NCBI RefSeq assembly: GCF_000513715.1 | Contig: NZ_AQOD01000063.1 | Coordinates: 14 to 64,013 of the forward strand | DNA from: Salinivibrio socompensis S35 | GTDB taxonomy: Bacteria > Pseudomonadota > Gammaproteobacteria > Enterobacterales > Vibrionaceae | Length of the DNA: 64,000 bases | Reading direction: 5' to 3' | Position numbers and translations under genes: made by a program | Notes under the pieces: generated by a model | What the model was told of the DNA's origin: nothing | What the model saw: only the letters and a program-made list of their open reading frames with translations | The model's database searches: none | Shown: positions 5,932 through 16,260 of the stretch, in pieces | Layout of the letters: every line of letters begins with the position of its first letter | Position numbering within the stretch: the first letter of the stretch is position 1

Positions 5932-7905
5932 CTAGTCGGCATCCCGAGGAAAGAACTTCGGAAAATCACGTTGAAGTTTGGCTGCAAGCTCATGGTCTGG
6001 AAAACGCTCAATCGCCGCGCTCCAAATATCCAAAGCATCGACTATGCTCCCTCTATTCCAGTAGACACCACCTAGATTGAACATCGCCAAGTCGTACTCT
6101 GGATCAAGATCTAACGCTTTTTCATAGGATTTAATAGCTTGCTCTGATTGGCCAAGGTCACCGTACGCTGCACCAAGCTGAAACCAGCTCATTGCATCGG
6201 GTTGGATATACTCTGCCTGCTCAAGTAGGATCGGCAAACTATCTTCAAATCTTCCAAGAAAGTTAAGAGCGGTTCCTAGACAATATCCGTAGTGCCCTCC
6301 AGCGAGATCGTAGGCCATCCGAAAACAGCGCTCCGCTTCTAGCCAGTTGCCCTCATCCTGTGCCCAATGTCCAAGGCGATCCCACAAAAACGCGGATTCT
6401 TCCGTACTATCAATGTGCTTAATATGCCTAACAAATTTACCCAGAAACTCCGTGTAGGTTTGGCCTATATCTTGGCCTTCCGCCCGCAAATATAAGGTCG
6501 CCAATAACATCTCGCGACGGCCTCCAGATGTATCGGGGTGAGCATCTACATAGCGATACCAGAAACCCTGCGCCTGACGCGCATTCTCAGCCGTAGCCCG
6601 ACCGAAACTAGCTACCAGTCGTGCGAAAAACGGCCAAACCCATGGTTCGCGGTCGGCTTGGGCAAGAAGACTGTTGATTTCGCGGAATGCAGTCCTCCCC
6701 TCTCCCATGTTGAAAAGAACGTTAGCCCGCCAACCCGCAACTCCAGCTGCTTTAGCGTATATAGGATCTGTAAAGACGGCCTGATCCAGATGCTCGAGAG
6801 CGGTCTTCCACTCGCCCTCACGCACGTAGAATAGGGCCAAGGCATAATGGGCTTCAGGAAGGAGAGGATTCATCCGCAAAGCTTCGCGATAATGCTGAAC
6901 TGCTCTCACCTCATCTCCGAGCCGTTCAAAGCTCGTCCCGAGATTCTTATGACCTTGGGATGCCAGACTTGGCGAATTTGCGAATGTAGGTTCGAGCAAC
7001 GCTGCCTTATAGGCCTCTGTGGCGTCACTCTCCCGGCCGAGCGCCGAGTAAGCATTACCGATCGTGTAGTGCAGGCCACCCTGCTCGTAACGCCCCGCAC
7101 TAAGCTGACTCTGAAAATGGAGCACTGCTGTTTCGATACGCTCAGGAAACTGGCTTCTCTCACACATGCCCAAGTTAATTTCAGACATATAAGCGCAGCC
7201 CATGGCACCATCTTCTGGCCCAAGCACGGCCATGAATCGGTCAAAGGCGGCACTAATCTCCTCATCCGCATCCTGGTCATATAGGTGTTCCAAGAGCTGT
7301 CGAGCTGAGTCTGGATCATCAGGAACATGAACCTCCGGTACAGATCGGCGAAGGAGACCAATCAAATTTTCTGGGGCTGCCCGGAACTGTTCGACGCGAC
7401 GATTGCGTGCCGCTCGAGTTGCAGAACTGGACAATTCAGCAAGTCGCCCCAACCGCTCGGTTGTCAAAGCTTCCGTAAAGCTGACTGTAAGTGATTGCTG
7501 CTGGGTCCAGTTTTTTCCAGCATGCTCGTATTTACGGAGAACGGTTTCCGCGAGGCAAATGCGTAGCGTCGCCGTTGGGACGTGATAGGCAGCATAAAAA
7601 CTATGCGGATGCATCAATAAGTAATTCAGGTTTGTGCGACTAACTTCAACGCTGAGAGAGCCGTCCGCATTCAATGCACGCTCGGTCCCCTTAAGCTGAA
7701 CGTGAATCCTAATGTTGGTGGCTCTCCCACCCTCGACAATTTCGATCTCGCAGTCTGTACCATAGTCCTTGCGGTCAGCACGCTGGAGGATAAAACGACC
7801 ACTCTCTGTTAGGCATTTCTGAAATGCCGTCTCTGCCTTCTCCTCCGTGACATGATTGGAGGCACGCTTTGGAAGGTCGTCAAAGCATTCCATATCGTCA
7901 GCCAT
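5932..7905 (-). CDS. DUF4365 (PD-(D/E)xK-like) and TPR-repeat protein, candidate defense gene
   Basis: The N-terminal ~160 residues match the DUF4365 pattern: a helix VTEEKAETAFQ, then DYGTDCEIEI (D47, D51, E53, E55) and IHVQLKG (Q70, K72). This is the acid...ExE...QxK layout of PD-(D/E)xK nucleases. The rest (about 190-657) is helical, with at least five clear TPR units (for example AAYGDLGQSEQAIKSYEKAL and NAYSALGRESDATEAYKAAL). No signal peptide or membrane helix is seen, so it is probably cytosolic. It stands alone as cargo between the replication genes and the integrase, the usual place for defense or accessory genes. A nuclease role in anti-phage or anti-plasmid defense is inference. 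Confidence 0.75.
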   Translation of the reverse strand: MADDMECFDDLPKRASNHVTEEKAETAFQKCLTESGRFILQRADRKDYGTDCEIEIVEGGRATNIRIHVQLKGTERALNADGSLSVEVSRTNLNYLLMHPHSFYAAYHVPTATLRICLAETVLRKYEHAGKNWTQQQSLTVSFTEALTTERLGRLAELSSSATRAARNRRVEQFRAAPENLIGLLRRSVPEVHVPDDPDSARQLLEHLYDQDADEEISAAFDRFMAVLGPEDGAMGCAYMSEINLGMCERSQFPERIETAVLHFQSQLSAGRYEQGGLHYTIGNAYSALGRESDATEAYKAALLEPTFANSPSLASQGHKNLGTSFERLGDEVRAVQHYREALRMNPLLPEAHYALALFYVREGEWKTALEHLDQAVFTDPIYAKAAGVAGWRANVLFNMGEGRTAFREINSLLAQADREPWVWPFFARLVASFGRATAENARQAQGFWYRYVDAHPDTSGGRREMLLATLYLRAEGQDIGQTYTEFLGKFVRHIKHIDSTEESAFLWDRLGHWAQDEGNWLEAERCFRMAYDLAGGHYGYCLGTALNFLGRFEDSLPILLEQAEYIQPDAMSWFQLGAAYGDLGQSEQAIKSYEKALDLDPEYDLAMFNLGGVYWNRGSIVDALDIWSAAIERFPDHELAAKLQRDFPKFFPRDAD

Positions 7906-8048
7906 TTCTTTTTATTGTCCTCAATGATGTCAAAATCCCATGCTGTAAGTTGCCAATTAGCTTCTTCAATATATTTTAAGCATGTGCCCGAACACCTATG
8001 CTTTTAGCTAAATGGGTCCGCAAGCATCTTTAGCAGTCCATTCGTCTA

Positions 8049-9215
8049 TCATATCAGCCAGTCCTGCAACATAGCTGTACGCTGATCACGATACTCGGCT
8101 TTGTTATATATCGCCCTTACACCTTTTTGCTCATGTGCCAGGCATTTCTCTATCCAGTCGGTGTTGTAACCGGCTTCATGAAGCAAGGTACTGGCTGTTC
8201 GTCTCAAGTCGTGCGGGCCGAATTTGGCAAGCGGTTGCCCCTCTTTCTGAGCCAGCTTATAAGTCATCGTCATCACCCGGTTCAGCGTGGCACTGCTCAT
8301 GGGGACGTCAGAATCGTAGCGTGACGGCAGAACATACTCCGATCCACCGGAGAACGTCTTCAAAGCGATGAAGATGTCCATGGCCTGTCTGGATAGAAAT
8401 ACCAAGTGAGGGTTTCGCCGCTTCATCCGTTCCTTGGGGATCGTCCAGAGCGCTTCGCTAAAATTGATTTCACTCCAAGTGGCATTCGTCAGCTCACTTT
8501 TACGCACCATCGTCAACAACAACAGTTTTACTGCTGCCCGGATCGATGGCGATGTACCAATACGCCCCATGTACTGGTACATCATTCTGATTTCTTCGGG
8601 CGTCAGGGTTCTATCCCGCGGCTCAAACCTGGCAATGCTTGCTGGCCTAACCAGGTCTGCCGGGTTCTCAACCTTCTGGCCTCGCTCAGTCGCCCAGCGG
8701 TATACCTGGAGTACAATCTCACGCGCATGAACCGCCGTAGCAGGCGCACCACGCTCAACGATGGCGTCGGTCAGTGCTCGCAAGTCCTCGTGAGTGATTT
8801 CAGTCAGCTTCTGATTGCCGAATTTCGCTTCCAACTCTCGTGTATAGACCGAGCGACGCATATCACGAGTAGAGTCGGCCATCTGGTAGCCACGTAGCCA
8901 CTTTTCCGCCCAGGCACCAAAGGTTTCAGCCCCTTTTACACGCGCCTTGTCTCGTGCCTTCTCCTTCGCTGGCGACTTTCCATCGGCAACCATCCGCTTG
9001 GCTTCACCAAGTCGCTCACGGGCTTCTGCCAGAGTGATGCCCCCAACGCCGTAGCGGCCAAAGGTGATCGTCTCTTGCCTGCTATTGATCGAGTAGTTGT
9101 AACGGAATGAGATGGAACCGGCAGAGGTGACAGCTACATAGAGGCCATCCCGGTCATTCACCTTGTAGAGTTTATCCCTCGGCTTGAGGTTGCGCAGCTT
9201 AGTATCGGTCAGCAA
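8049..9215 (-). CDS. int: P4-type tyrosine integrase of the guaA-associated element
   Basis: The 388-residue protein has an N-terminal DUF4102-type arm-binding domain (about 1-85), a core-binding SAM-like domain (about 95-180) and a C-terminal catalytic domain. Catalytic residues visible are R238 (MVRKSE), H335 and R338 (HDLRRT), H361 (LAHEQ) and the nucleophile, most likely Y370 (VRAIYNKAEY). It catalyses site-specific integration and excision. The start is a TTG at 9215 behind AAGGA. The gene points away from guaA with the attachment region just upstream, the arrangement expected for islands at the 3' end of guaA. No excisionase other than AlpA is seen. Confidence 0.93.
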   Translation of the reverse strand: MLTDTKLRNLKPRDKLYKVNDRDGLYVAVTSAGSISFRYNYSINSRQETITFGRYGVGGITLAEARERLGEAKRMVADGKSPAKEKARDKARVKGAETFGAWAEKWLRGYQMADSTRDMRRSVYTRELEAKFGNQKLTEITHEDLRALTDAIVERGAPATAVHAREIVLQVYRWATERGQKVENPADLVRPASIARFEPRDRTLTPEEIRMMYQYMGRIGTSPSIRAAVKLLLLTMVRKSELTNATWSEINFSEALWTIPKERMKRRNPHLVFLSRQAMDIFIALKTFSGGSEYVLPSRYDSDVPMSSATLNRVMTMTYKLAQKEGQPLAKFGPHDLRRTASTLLHEAGYNTDWIEKCLAHEQKGVRAIYNKAEYRDQRTAMLQDWLI

Positions 9216-9450
9216 CAGTCTTATCCTTCTTCGATTCCGATACCATGCTGAAAGATCACTCTAAAACCAGAGTACAATCTCAATAAAAACAAAGAGTTAA
9301 ATAATTTTGATACCATGAACACACAGGATCAAGCAGCATGGTATCGGCTATCACTCATGGCATCATGTCTCGATAATACCACTTTGGATACCACGCTCAA
9401 GCGGTGCTTCTCGCTGCCATCAGTTGCCAAACACTGCCAGACATAAAAAC
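9216..9450. other. Candidate attachment-site arm region with GATACCATG repeats
   Basis: A perfect 14-bp inverted repeat, CCGATACCATGCTG at 9237-9250 and its complement at 9334-9347, flanks a third GATACCATG at 9309-9317. A related GATACCAC is at 9387-9394. Such repeats next to a P4-type integrase are likely arm-type binding sites for integrase or AlpA. A small ACTCT/AGAGT inverted repeat lies at about 9259-9274. The core crossover site itself probably lies at or just past the 3' end of guaA; its partner copy would be left of the window. Confidence 0.55.
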
Positions 9451-9476
9451 AAAAAAGCCCATAAAAACATGGGCTT
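9451..9476 (-). terminator. Rho-independent terminator after guaA
   Basis: Read leftward: AAGCCCAT, loop, ATGGGCTT, followed by a run of T. It lies about 50 bases past the guaA stop and ends the guaBA transcript. Confidence 0.8.
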
Positions 9477-9523
9477 AAATGTGTTTTTGTACCAGTTACT
9501 TCCAGCCAGTGCCTAACGTGTGA

Positions 9524-11098
9524 TCATTCCCACTCAATCGTCGCTGGGGTTTGCCGGAGACGTCGTAAACCACGCGGGAGATGCCGTCGACTTCGTTGAT
9601 AATGCGGTTCGACACTTTACCAAGGAAATCGTATGGCAGGTGTGCCCAGTGCGCGGTCATAAAGTCGATGGTTTCGACGGCACGCAGGGCGATAATCCAA
9701 TCGTATTTACGGCCATCACCCATCACACCTACCGAGCGAACCGGCAGGAACACCGCGAAGGCTTGCGAGACTTTCTCGTAGAGGTCAGCGTTGCGCAGAT
9801 CTTCGATAAAGATAGCGTCGGCGCGACGAAGCAGATCGCAATATTCTTTTTGGATTTCACCCAGTACACGCACACCTAAGCCTGGCCCTGGGAAGGGGTG
9901 GCGATAAAGCATGTGGTACGGTAAGCCCAGCTCTAGGCCAATTTTACGCACTTCATCTTTGAACAACTCTTTGAGTGGCTCAACCAGGCCCATTTCCATT
10001 TCTTCCGGTAGGCCACCGACGTTGTGGTGTGATTTAATCACATGGCTTTACCGGTTTTCGAAGCCGCCGACTCAATCACATCTGGTAGATGGTGCCTTGC
10101 GCGAGCCATTTGGCGTTGTCCATTTTACTCGCTTGCTCATCAAACACTTCGACGAACACACGGCCAATGATCTTACGTTTCGCTTCGGGATCGGCTTCGC
10201 CTTCCAGCGCGGTCAGGAAACGATCTTCGGCATTGACGTGAATAATGTTCAACCCAAAGTGGTCACCGAACATTTCTAGCACTTGCTCACCTTCATTGAG
10301 GCGTAGCAAGCCGTTATCTACAAACACACAGGTCAGTTTATCGCCAATGGCTCGATGAACCAGCATGGCCACTACGGAAGAATCGACGCCGCCAGACAAG
10401 CCAAGGATCACCTCGTCATCCCCGACTTGTTCACGAATCCGCTCAATCGCATCGTCAATGATGGTAGCCGGCGTCCACAAGCGTTCGCATTGGCAGATTT
10501 GCATCACAAACTGCTCGAGCATCCGTTGGCCTTGGCGCGTGTGCGTGACTTCTGGATGGAATTGAACGCCATAAAAACGTTTTTCTTCGTTAGCCATCGC
10601 CGCAAACGGGCAGGTATCGGTTTCAGCAATTTTGACAAAGTGCTCAGGAATAGCGACCACTTTATCGCCATGGCTCATCCATACATCTAACAGCGGGTGG
10701 CCGTCATCGGCAATCGCATCTTCAATGCCATCAAACAGCGCGCTTTGTCCAACGCGCTTCACTTGCGCGTAGCCAAACTCACGATGCTCAGAGCCGGCTA
10801 CCTGACCACCAAGCTGCTCCGCCATGGTCTGCATGCCGTAGCATACACCCAGCACAGGCACGCCGGCGTTAAAGACATATTGGGGCGCACGTGGGGAGTT
10901 GGCCTCGGCCACGCTCTCTGGACCACCGGACAGGATGATGCCGTTGGGGGCAAAGTCACGAATGTCTTGCTCATCGACATCCCAGCTCCACAGCTCACAA
11001 TACACACCGATTTCACGGACACGGCGCGCAATCAGTTGGGTGTACTGGGAGCCAAAATCAAGGATCAAAATACGTTGAGCATGAATGTTCTGGGTCAT
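9524..11098 (-). CDS. guaA: GuaA, GMP synthase (three apparent frameshifts)
   Basis: GuaA makes GMP from XMP, glutamine and ATP in the cytosol. The N-terminal class I amidotransferase has GVCYGMQT with the catalytic Cys, and the ATP pyrophosphatase P-loop is [11 protein letters not shown]. The reading frame breaks near 10083 and 10043, each explained by one missing C in a CCC run, and near 9551, where CCCCC appears as CCCC. Repairing these restores [19 protein letters not shown] and the normal end PATIEWE at stop 9524-9526. The uncorrected frames end early near 10076 and late at 9496. The gene is essential for guanine synthesis, so base-calling errors are more likely than inactivation. It follows guaB. 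Confidence 0.93.
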
Positions 11099-11128
11099 TA
11101 TCTGGCTTTCTCAATTAAGTGGAACAAA

Positions 11129-11145
11129 GGGGAGCCGTGCTCCCC
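11129..11145 (-). other. Hairpin between guaB and guaA
   Basis: GGGGAGCACGGCTCCCC forms a 7-bp stem with a 3-base loop in the 75-bp gap between guaB and guaA. It is followed on the minus strand by only TTTG. It could attenuate transcription or process the guaBA message; a full terminator is unlikely because the genes form one operon. Confidence 0.4.
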
Positions 11146-11173
11146 TCTCAAAGGTATGGCGGTTGTGATGTCT

Positions 11174-12637
11174 TTAGCCGAGGCGGTAGTTTGGCGCCTC
11201 TTTGGTAATGGTGACATCATGCGCGTGAGACTCTTTCATCCCGGCACCGGTGACACGAACAAACTGCGCTTTGGTGCGCATTTCTTCAATGGTGGCTGAG
11301 CCGGTCAGGCCCATGCTGGAGCGCAAGCCGCCCATTTGTTGATGGATGATCTCTTTCATCATGCCTTTGTAATCAACACGTCCTTCAATGCCTTCAGGCA
11401 CCAGCTTATCTGCGGCGTTATCACTTTGGAAATAACGGTCAGACGAGCCTTTCGACATCGCGCCCACCGAGCCCATACCGCGATAAGATTTATACGCACG
11501 GCCTTGGTAAAGCTCGACTTCACCCGGAGACTCTTCGGTCCCGGCGAGCATAGATCCCACCATCACACACGAAGCACCCGCCGCAATCGCTTTACACAAG
11601 TCACCCGAGAAGCGGATACCACCATCGGCAATCACCGGGATCCCGTATTCTTGTGCCACGGCAGCGGCATCACTGATGGCCGTGATTTGCGGTACGCCGA
11701 CACCTGTCACGATACGCGTAGTACAGATAGAGCCTGGGCCAATGCCGACTTTGACCGCATCCACACCGGCATCAATCAATGCACGTGCGCCCTCGGCAGT
11801 CGCAACGTTACCGCCGACAATTTGTAGGTTTGGATACGCAGCACGGGCATCACGAATGCGTTGTAGTACGCCCTCAGAGTGACCATGAGACGAGTCGATA
11901 AGTAACACATCGATTCCTGCTTCCACCAAGGCAGCGATACGCTCTTCGTTACCCGCGCCGGCACCAACGGCCCCACCAACACGCAACCGACCTTGTTCGT
12001 CTTTACACGCATTCGGTTTGCTTTCCGCTTTTTGGAAGTCTTTGGCGGTGATCATGCCGCTGAGGTGATGGTCTTGGTTCACGACGAGGATTTTTTCAAC
12101 GCGATGCTGCTGCATCAATTGTTGCACTTGTTCGCGCTCAGCGCCCTCACGCACGGTCACGAGACGAGACTGAGGGGTCATCACATTTTCAACGCGTTTA
12201 CTGAGGTCTGAGACAAAACGCACATCACGACCCGTGATAATACCAACCAGCTCTTTTTGCTTATTAACCACAGGGTAACCGGCAAAACCATTGCGTTCGG
12301 TCAGTGCTTTGACATCGGCAATCGTCATTTCTGGCGTGACGGTAACCGGGTTGGACACCACGCCCGCTTCATAGATTTTTACCAAGCGTACTTGCTCGGC
12401 TTGCTGCTCAATGGTCATATTTTTGTGAATAAAGCCAAGACCGCCTTCTTGTGCCAATGCAATGGCCAAACGGGCTTCGGTCACTGTATCCATCGCTGCC
12501 GACAACACAGGGACGTTCAGGCTAATTGAACGGGTCAATTGGGTCCGCAGATCCGCATGGTTAGGGAGTACATTTGAGTGGGCAGGGACGAGGAGTACAT
12601 CGTCAAAGGTTAACGCTTCTTTCGCGATTCTCAGCAT
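11174..12637 (-). CDS. guaB: GuaB, IMP dehydrogenase
   Basis: GuaB oxidises IMP to XMP with NAD+, the committed step of GMP synthesis. The 487-residue protein has the usual TIM-barrel with the active-site loop GPGSICTTR, the flap region [19 protein letters not shown], and an inserted pair of CBS domains at about 95-205. It is intact and full length. It is first in guaB-guaA, divergent from xseA, and preceded by a PurR-like operator. Confidence 0.97.
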   Translation of the reverse strand: MLRIAKEALTFDDVLLVPAHSNVLPNHADLRTQLTRSISLNVPVLSAAMDTVTEARLAIALAQEGGLGFIHKNMTIEQQAEQVRLVKIYEAGVVSNPVTVTPEMTIADVKALTERNGFAGYPVVNKQKELVGIITGRDVRFVSDLSKRVENVMTPQSRLVTVREGAEREQVQQLMQQHRVEKILVVNQDHHLSGMITAKDFQKAESKPNACKDEQGRLRVGGAVGAGAGNEERIAALVEAGIDVLLIDSSHGHSEGVLQRIRDARAAYPNLQIVGGNVATAEGARALIDAGVDAVKVGIGPGSICTTRIVTGVGVPQITAISDAAAVAQEYGIPVIADGGIRFSGDLCKAIAAGASCVMVGSMLAGTEESPGEVELYQGRAYKSYRGMGSVGAMSKGSSDRYFQSDNAADKLVPEGIEGRVDYKGMMKEIIHQQMGGLRSSMGLTGSATIEEMRTKAQFVRVTGAGMKESHAHDVTITKEAPNYRLG

Positions 12638-12688
12638 TGCAATATCTCACACTAGACGTTGTGAAGGGGAACAAAATATTGCCGCAGC

Positions 12689-12716
12689 ATTATACGTGCA
12701 GCGCAAACGTTTGGCT
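12689..12716 (-). promoter_or_regulatory. guaB promoter with PurR-type operator
   Basis: A TATAAT -10 box lies at 12694-12689 (minus strand), about 50 bases before guaB. Overlapping its spacer is GCGCAAACGTTTGGCT (12701-12716), close to the PurR consensus ACGCAAACGTTTTCGT. PurR with hypoxanthine or guanine represses guaBA in enteric bacteria, so the same control is likely here. Confidence 0.7.
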
Positions 12717-12906
12717 ATCGATTTTTATGAAGAATGTCCATTCATTAACCAAGACAGATTTAGTCGGTTGATTTATCAACGAATACTATGTCCATTTTTT
12801 CGCAATCGATTGCTTCGATCGCCTTTTCATGGTCAGGTTTTGTCAGTTGGCATCCCAGCAAGCGGCAGGTAGTATGCAGTCAGGTTTATCAAAAGGATTG
12901 GCGATT

Positions 12907-14261
12907 GTGACCGCGAGTAATCGAAATATTTTGTCCGTTTCCCGCCTCAATGCGGAGGTACGACTGTGCTTAGAAAAAAACATTGGCATCGTCTGGCTTA
13001 CCGGTGAACTCTCCAATTTTACGGCAGCAACGTCTGGCCATTGGTATTTATCCCTCAAAGACAACCAAAGCCAGGTGAAATGCGCGATGTTTCGTGGCAA
13101 CAATCGTCGCGTGACCTTTAAACCTAAAAATGGCGACCAAGTGCTGGTTCGCGCGCGTGTTTCGATGTACGAGCCCAGGGGCGACTATCAACTGATCCTG
13201 GAAAGTATGCAACCTGAAGGAGACGGACGCTTACAACAAGCGTTTGAGCAGCGTAAACAAGCATTAGCCGCAGAAGGGTTATTCGCACAAACCGCAAAAC
13301 AACCTTTACCCAATCAGCCGCGCCGTATTGGCATAATCACCTCCAAAACCGGCGCAGCCTTGCATGATATTCTGAATGTGCTTAAAAGACGGGACCCTAG
13401 CCTGCCGGTTGTGATTTATCCGACCCTGGTGCAAGGACAAGATGCCGCGGTGTCGATAGCACAAGCGATCGGTCGCGCGAATAGCCGTAATGAGTGTGAC
13501 GTGCTGATTGTTGGCCGTGGGGGTGGGTCACTGGAGGATTTATGGTGCTTTAACGAAGAAATTGTCGCTCGTACTATCGCCGCGAGTCAGATCCCGATTG
13601 TCAGTGCCGTCGGCCATGAAGTCGATGTCACTATCGCTGACTTTGTGGCTGATGTTCGCGCCCCCACCCCATCGGCGGCAGCGAATTAGTCAGCCGTGAT
13701 CTCAGCTATCGATTGCAACAGTATCAGCAACGCGAACAAGCGTTAAAAAATGCGATCGGCAATTTGCTTTATCGCCAGCAACGTGCCCTAACGCATCACG
13801 AACACCGTTTGTCTCACCAACACCCTCGTCGTCGTCTACAACAGCAAAGCCAGCATATTGATGAGCTACAAAGGCGTATGCATCAGGCGCTTACTCAGTG
13901 GCTTTCACGGTGTAGCCACCAGCTTAACGCCCTAGATAGCCGATTACAGCGCGTGACACCTGAGCACCGTATTCATCAATATCAAGCACAGTTGGCGCAG
14001 TACCATCAACGCCTCTCTCACGCGATGGACTCGCAATTGTCACACGCGCAACAACGATTCACGACCTTGGTGGCGACCTTAGATGCTGTCAGCCCGTTAG
14101 CGACCCTCTCTCGCGGCTATTCGATTAGCCGTGACAGTGACGGGATAATCGTTAATGACATCCACCAACTACAAAAAGGCGATACCCTGCATACCCAGCT
14201 AGGTAACGGGGATATTATCAGCGTGGTACAACAGCGCCATCCAAATCAATCCACTGATTAA
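12907..14261 (+). CDS. xseA: XseA, exonuclease VII large subunit (one apparent frameshift)
   Basis: XseA with XseB degrades single-stranded DNA. The N-terminal OB fold ([29 protein letters not shown]) is followed by the catalytic core ([65 protein letters not shown]) and a coiled-coil C-terminus rich in Gln and His. One missing G near 13685 (GCGGAATTA read as GCGAATTA) splits it; repair gives SAAAELVSRD. I use the GTG at 12907 behind AAGGA; ATG codons at 12829 and 12873 are alternatives. Divergent from guaB. Confidence 0.92.
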
Positions 14262-14629
14262 ATTCTGCACAATACACATCTGGCCGATCAGCGAGCGATC
14301 GAACGATCTTGGGGTTAATTCCCCTTGATCAGCTTCCTACCCTGAAAAGAATATTTATCAATACACTTCCCGAAAGCATAAGTTACATGTTCTGCATTTG
14401 GATTTTTATCGATATAAAAAACTAATAAAGGGCATTATAAATACAAGATCTAGAATAAATGAAATGAGGACACGATGACGTGGTGGCGAATTTGTCGCCG
14501 CTCAAAACCTGTGCAGGCACGAGATAGACTGGGATCCACGACATCACAGATTAAACGGCTTTAATGTGACTTTTATCACGAATGATAAACACATGATCCC
14601 AGCCTGGATCGTTAAAAGTAAGAGGGATC
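14262..14629. other. Gene-free interval between convergent xseA and der
   Basis: These 370 bases hold no convincing reading frame. The left part is ordinary and the centre is AT-rich. A short ATGAGGACACGATGACG stretch looks like a start but leads to an early stop. No structured RNA is evident by eye. Confidence 0.5.
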
Positions 14630-14659
14630 AAAAAAAAGCCCAGCATCAATGCTGGGCTT
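14630..14659 (-). terminator. Rho-independent terminator of der
   Basis: On the minus strand AGCCCAGCATTGATGCTGGGCT is a strong stem followed by eight T residues, directly behind the der stop at 14664. Confidence 0.9.
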
Positions 14660-14663
14660 CCGT

Positions 14664-16168
14664 TTACTTCTTGTTGCGGTTTTTCACCATGTCCATCAAG
14701 CGTTTGCGTTGACGTGACTGGGATAACGTCAGCTTTTCTTTTTTACCCTCGTACGGGTTTTCACTGTTCTGGAACTGGATCTTTATCGGTGTCCCCATAA
14801 TATCTAAGGTTCGGCGATAATAGTTCATCAGATAGCGTTTATAAGAGTCGGGAAGTTCATTCACCAAGCTACCGTGAACCACCACAATGGGTGGGTTATA
14901 TCCGCCTGCGTGTGCATATTTCAGCTTCACTCGGCGACCCCGTATCATCGGAGGTTGATGGTCATCTTGCGCCATTTTCAAAATACGCGTCAGCATCGCT
15001 GTCCCGACCCGTTTGGTCGCAGACTGATAAGCCTCTTGGATGGACTCAAACAAGTGGCCGACGCCGGTACCATGCAGCGCAGAAATAAAGTGAACGCGCG
15101 CAAAGTCGACAAAGCCAAGACGACGATCTAACTCGGACTTCACTCGTGCTTTGATCTCGCTGTCTAAGCCATCCCACTTATTGACGGCCAACACAATCGA
15201 ACGCCCTGCGTTCAAGGCAAACCCTAACAAGCTCAAATCTTGATCGGAAATGTTTTCACGGGCATCAATCACCAACAGCACGACGTTAGCGTCTTCGATA
15301 GCCTTAAGTGTTTGAATAACAGAAAACTTTTCAACTTTTTCACTGACATGCTTACGACGACGTACGCCCGCCGTATCAATCATCACGTACTCGCGTCCAT
15401 CACGCTCCATCGGAATGTAAATGGAGTCGCGCGTGGTGCCTGGCATATCGTAAACCACGACACGTTCTTCACCGAGCATGCGATTGGTCAAGGTCGATTT
15501 ACCCACATTTGGACGACCAATGATCCCGATTTTGATCGGTAGTGATTGAAGATACGCGTACTCGTTTTCCGCCTGCTCTTCTGTGTTCACGGTCGGGTTG
15601 TCTTGCTCATCGATGTCATCTTGCTCATCGGTTAAGTCAACCAAACCTGCCTCTTCCTGCTCTTGTTGCAGCGCTTGCTCTGCAAAAGGCGTCAAGGCAC
15701 GATTAATCAATCCGCTGACCCCACGACCGTGGGCGGCGGCAATTTGATACATGTTGTCCATACCTAATTGCCAAAAGTCAGCGGTTGCGGTATCGGGGTC
15801 AATACCGTCGACTTTGTTGACGACCAAAAAGCTGGTTTTTTCGCGGACACGAATATGCTGAGCAATATCCCGATCTGCAGGCGTTAATCCCGCGCGCCCG
15901 TCCACCATAAATAACACCACATCAGCTTCTTCAATCGCGGCAAGCGATTGTTCGGCCATTTTGGTTTCCACACCCTCTTCGGTGCCATCAATCCCGCCGG
16001 TGTCGATCACGATAAACTCGTGCTCATCCAGCAATGCCTTGCCGTATTTTCGATCCCTGGTCAGTCCCGGAAAATCCGCTACTAATGCATCGCGTGTGCG
16101 GGTAAGACGGTTAAAGAGCGTCGATTTTCCCACATTCGGGCGCCTACTAGGGCTATAACAGGAATCAT
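14664..16168 (-). CDS. der: Der (EngA), ribosome-assembly double GTPase (one apparent frameshift)
   Basis: Der binds the 50S precursor and is essential for ribosome assembly. Two GTPase domains in tandem are visible, each with the P-loop [10 protein letters not shown]3 motifs follow (DTGGIDG and DTAGVRR), with NKVDG and NKWDG G4 motifs, and a C-terminal KH-like domain. A missing C near 16141 disrupts the first lines; with it restored the protein starts [17 protein letters not shown] at ATG 16168. The unshifted frame would instead start at 16214 with unrelated residues. It has an acidic insert between the GTPase domains, as is usual. Confidence 0.94.
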
Positions 16169-16260
16169 GTAGACCTCTTATTTTCATTCGCTTATCAATA
16201 AACAAGGCTCCCAACTGTTTGTACAGCCAGGAGCCTAAATATAAAACTGGGTGGCTGATA

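Larger units (their letters stand above)
157..9523. mobile_element. Integrative mobilizable element with IncQ replicon and IncP oriT
   Basis: The region between guaA and the IS end holds a tyrosine integrase, cargo, a regulator, alpA-repA-repC, iterons, oriT and trbJ-trbK-trbL. None of these belongs to the conserved chromosomal order on the right. The right boundary is at or near the guaA stop (9524); whether the terminator at 9451-9476 is element or chromosome is unclear. The left end, and probably more transfer genes, lie outside the window. A full conjugation system is not visible, so it is called mobilizable. Confidence 0.8.

Noticed and set aside
11129-11145. Hairpin between guaB and guaA as a full terminator
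   Set aside because: No T-run follows and the two genes are normally co-transcribed; listed only as a hairpin.
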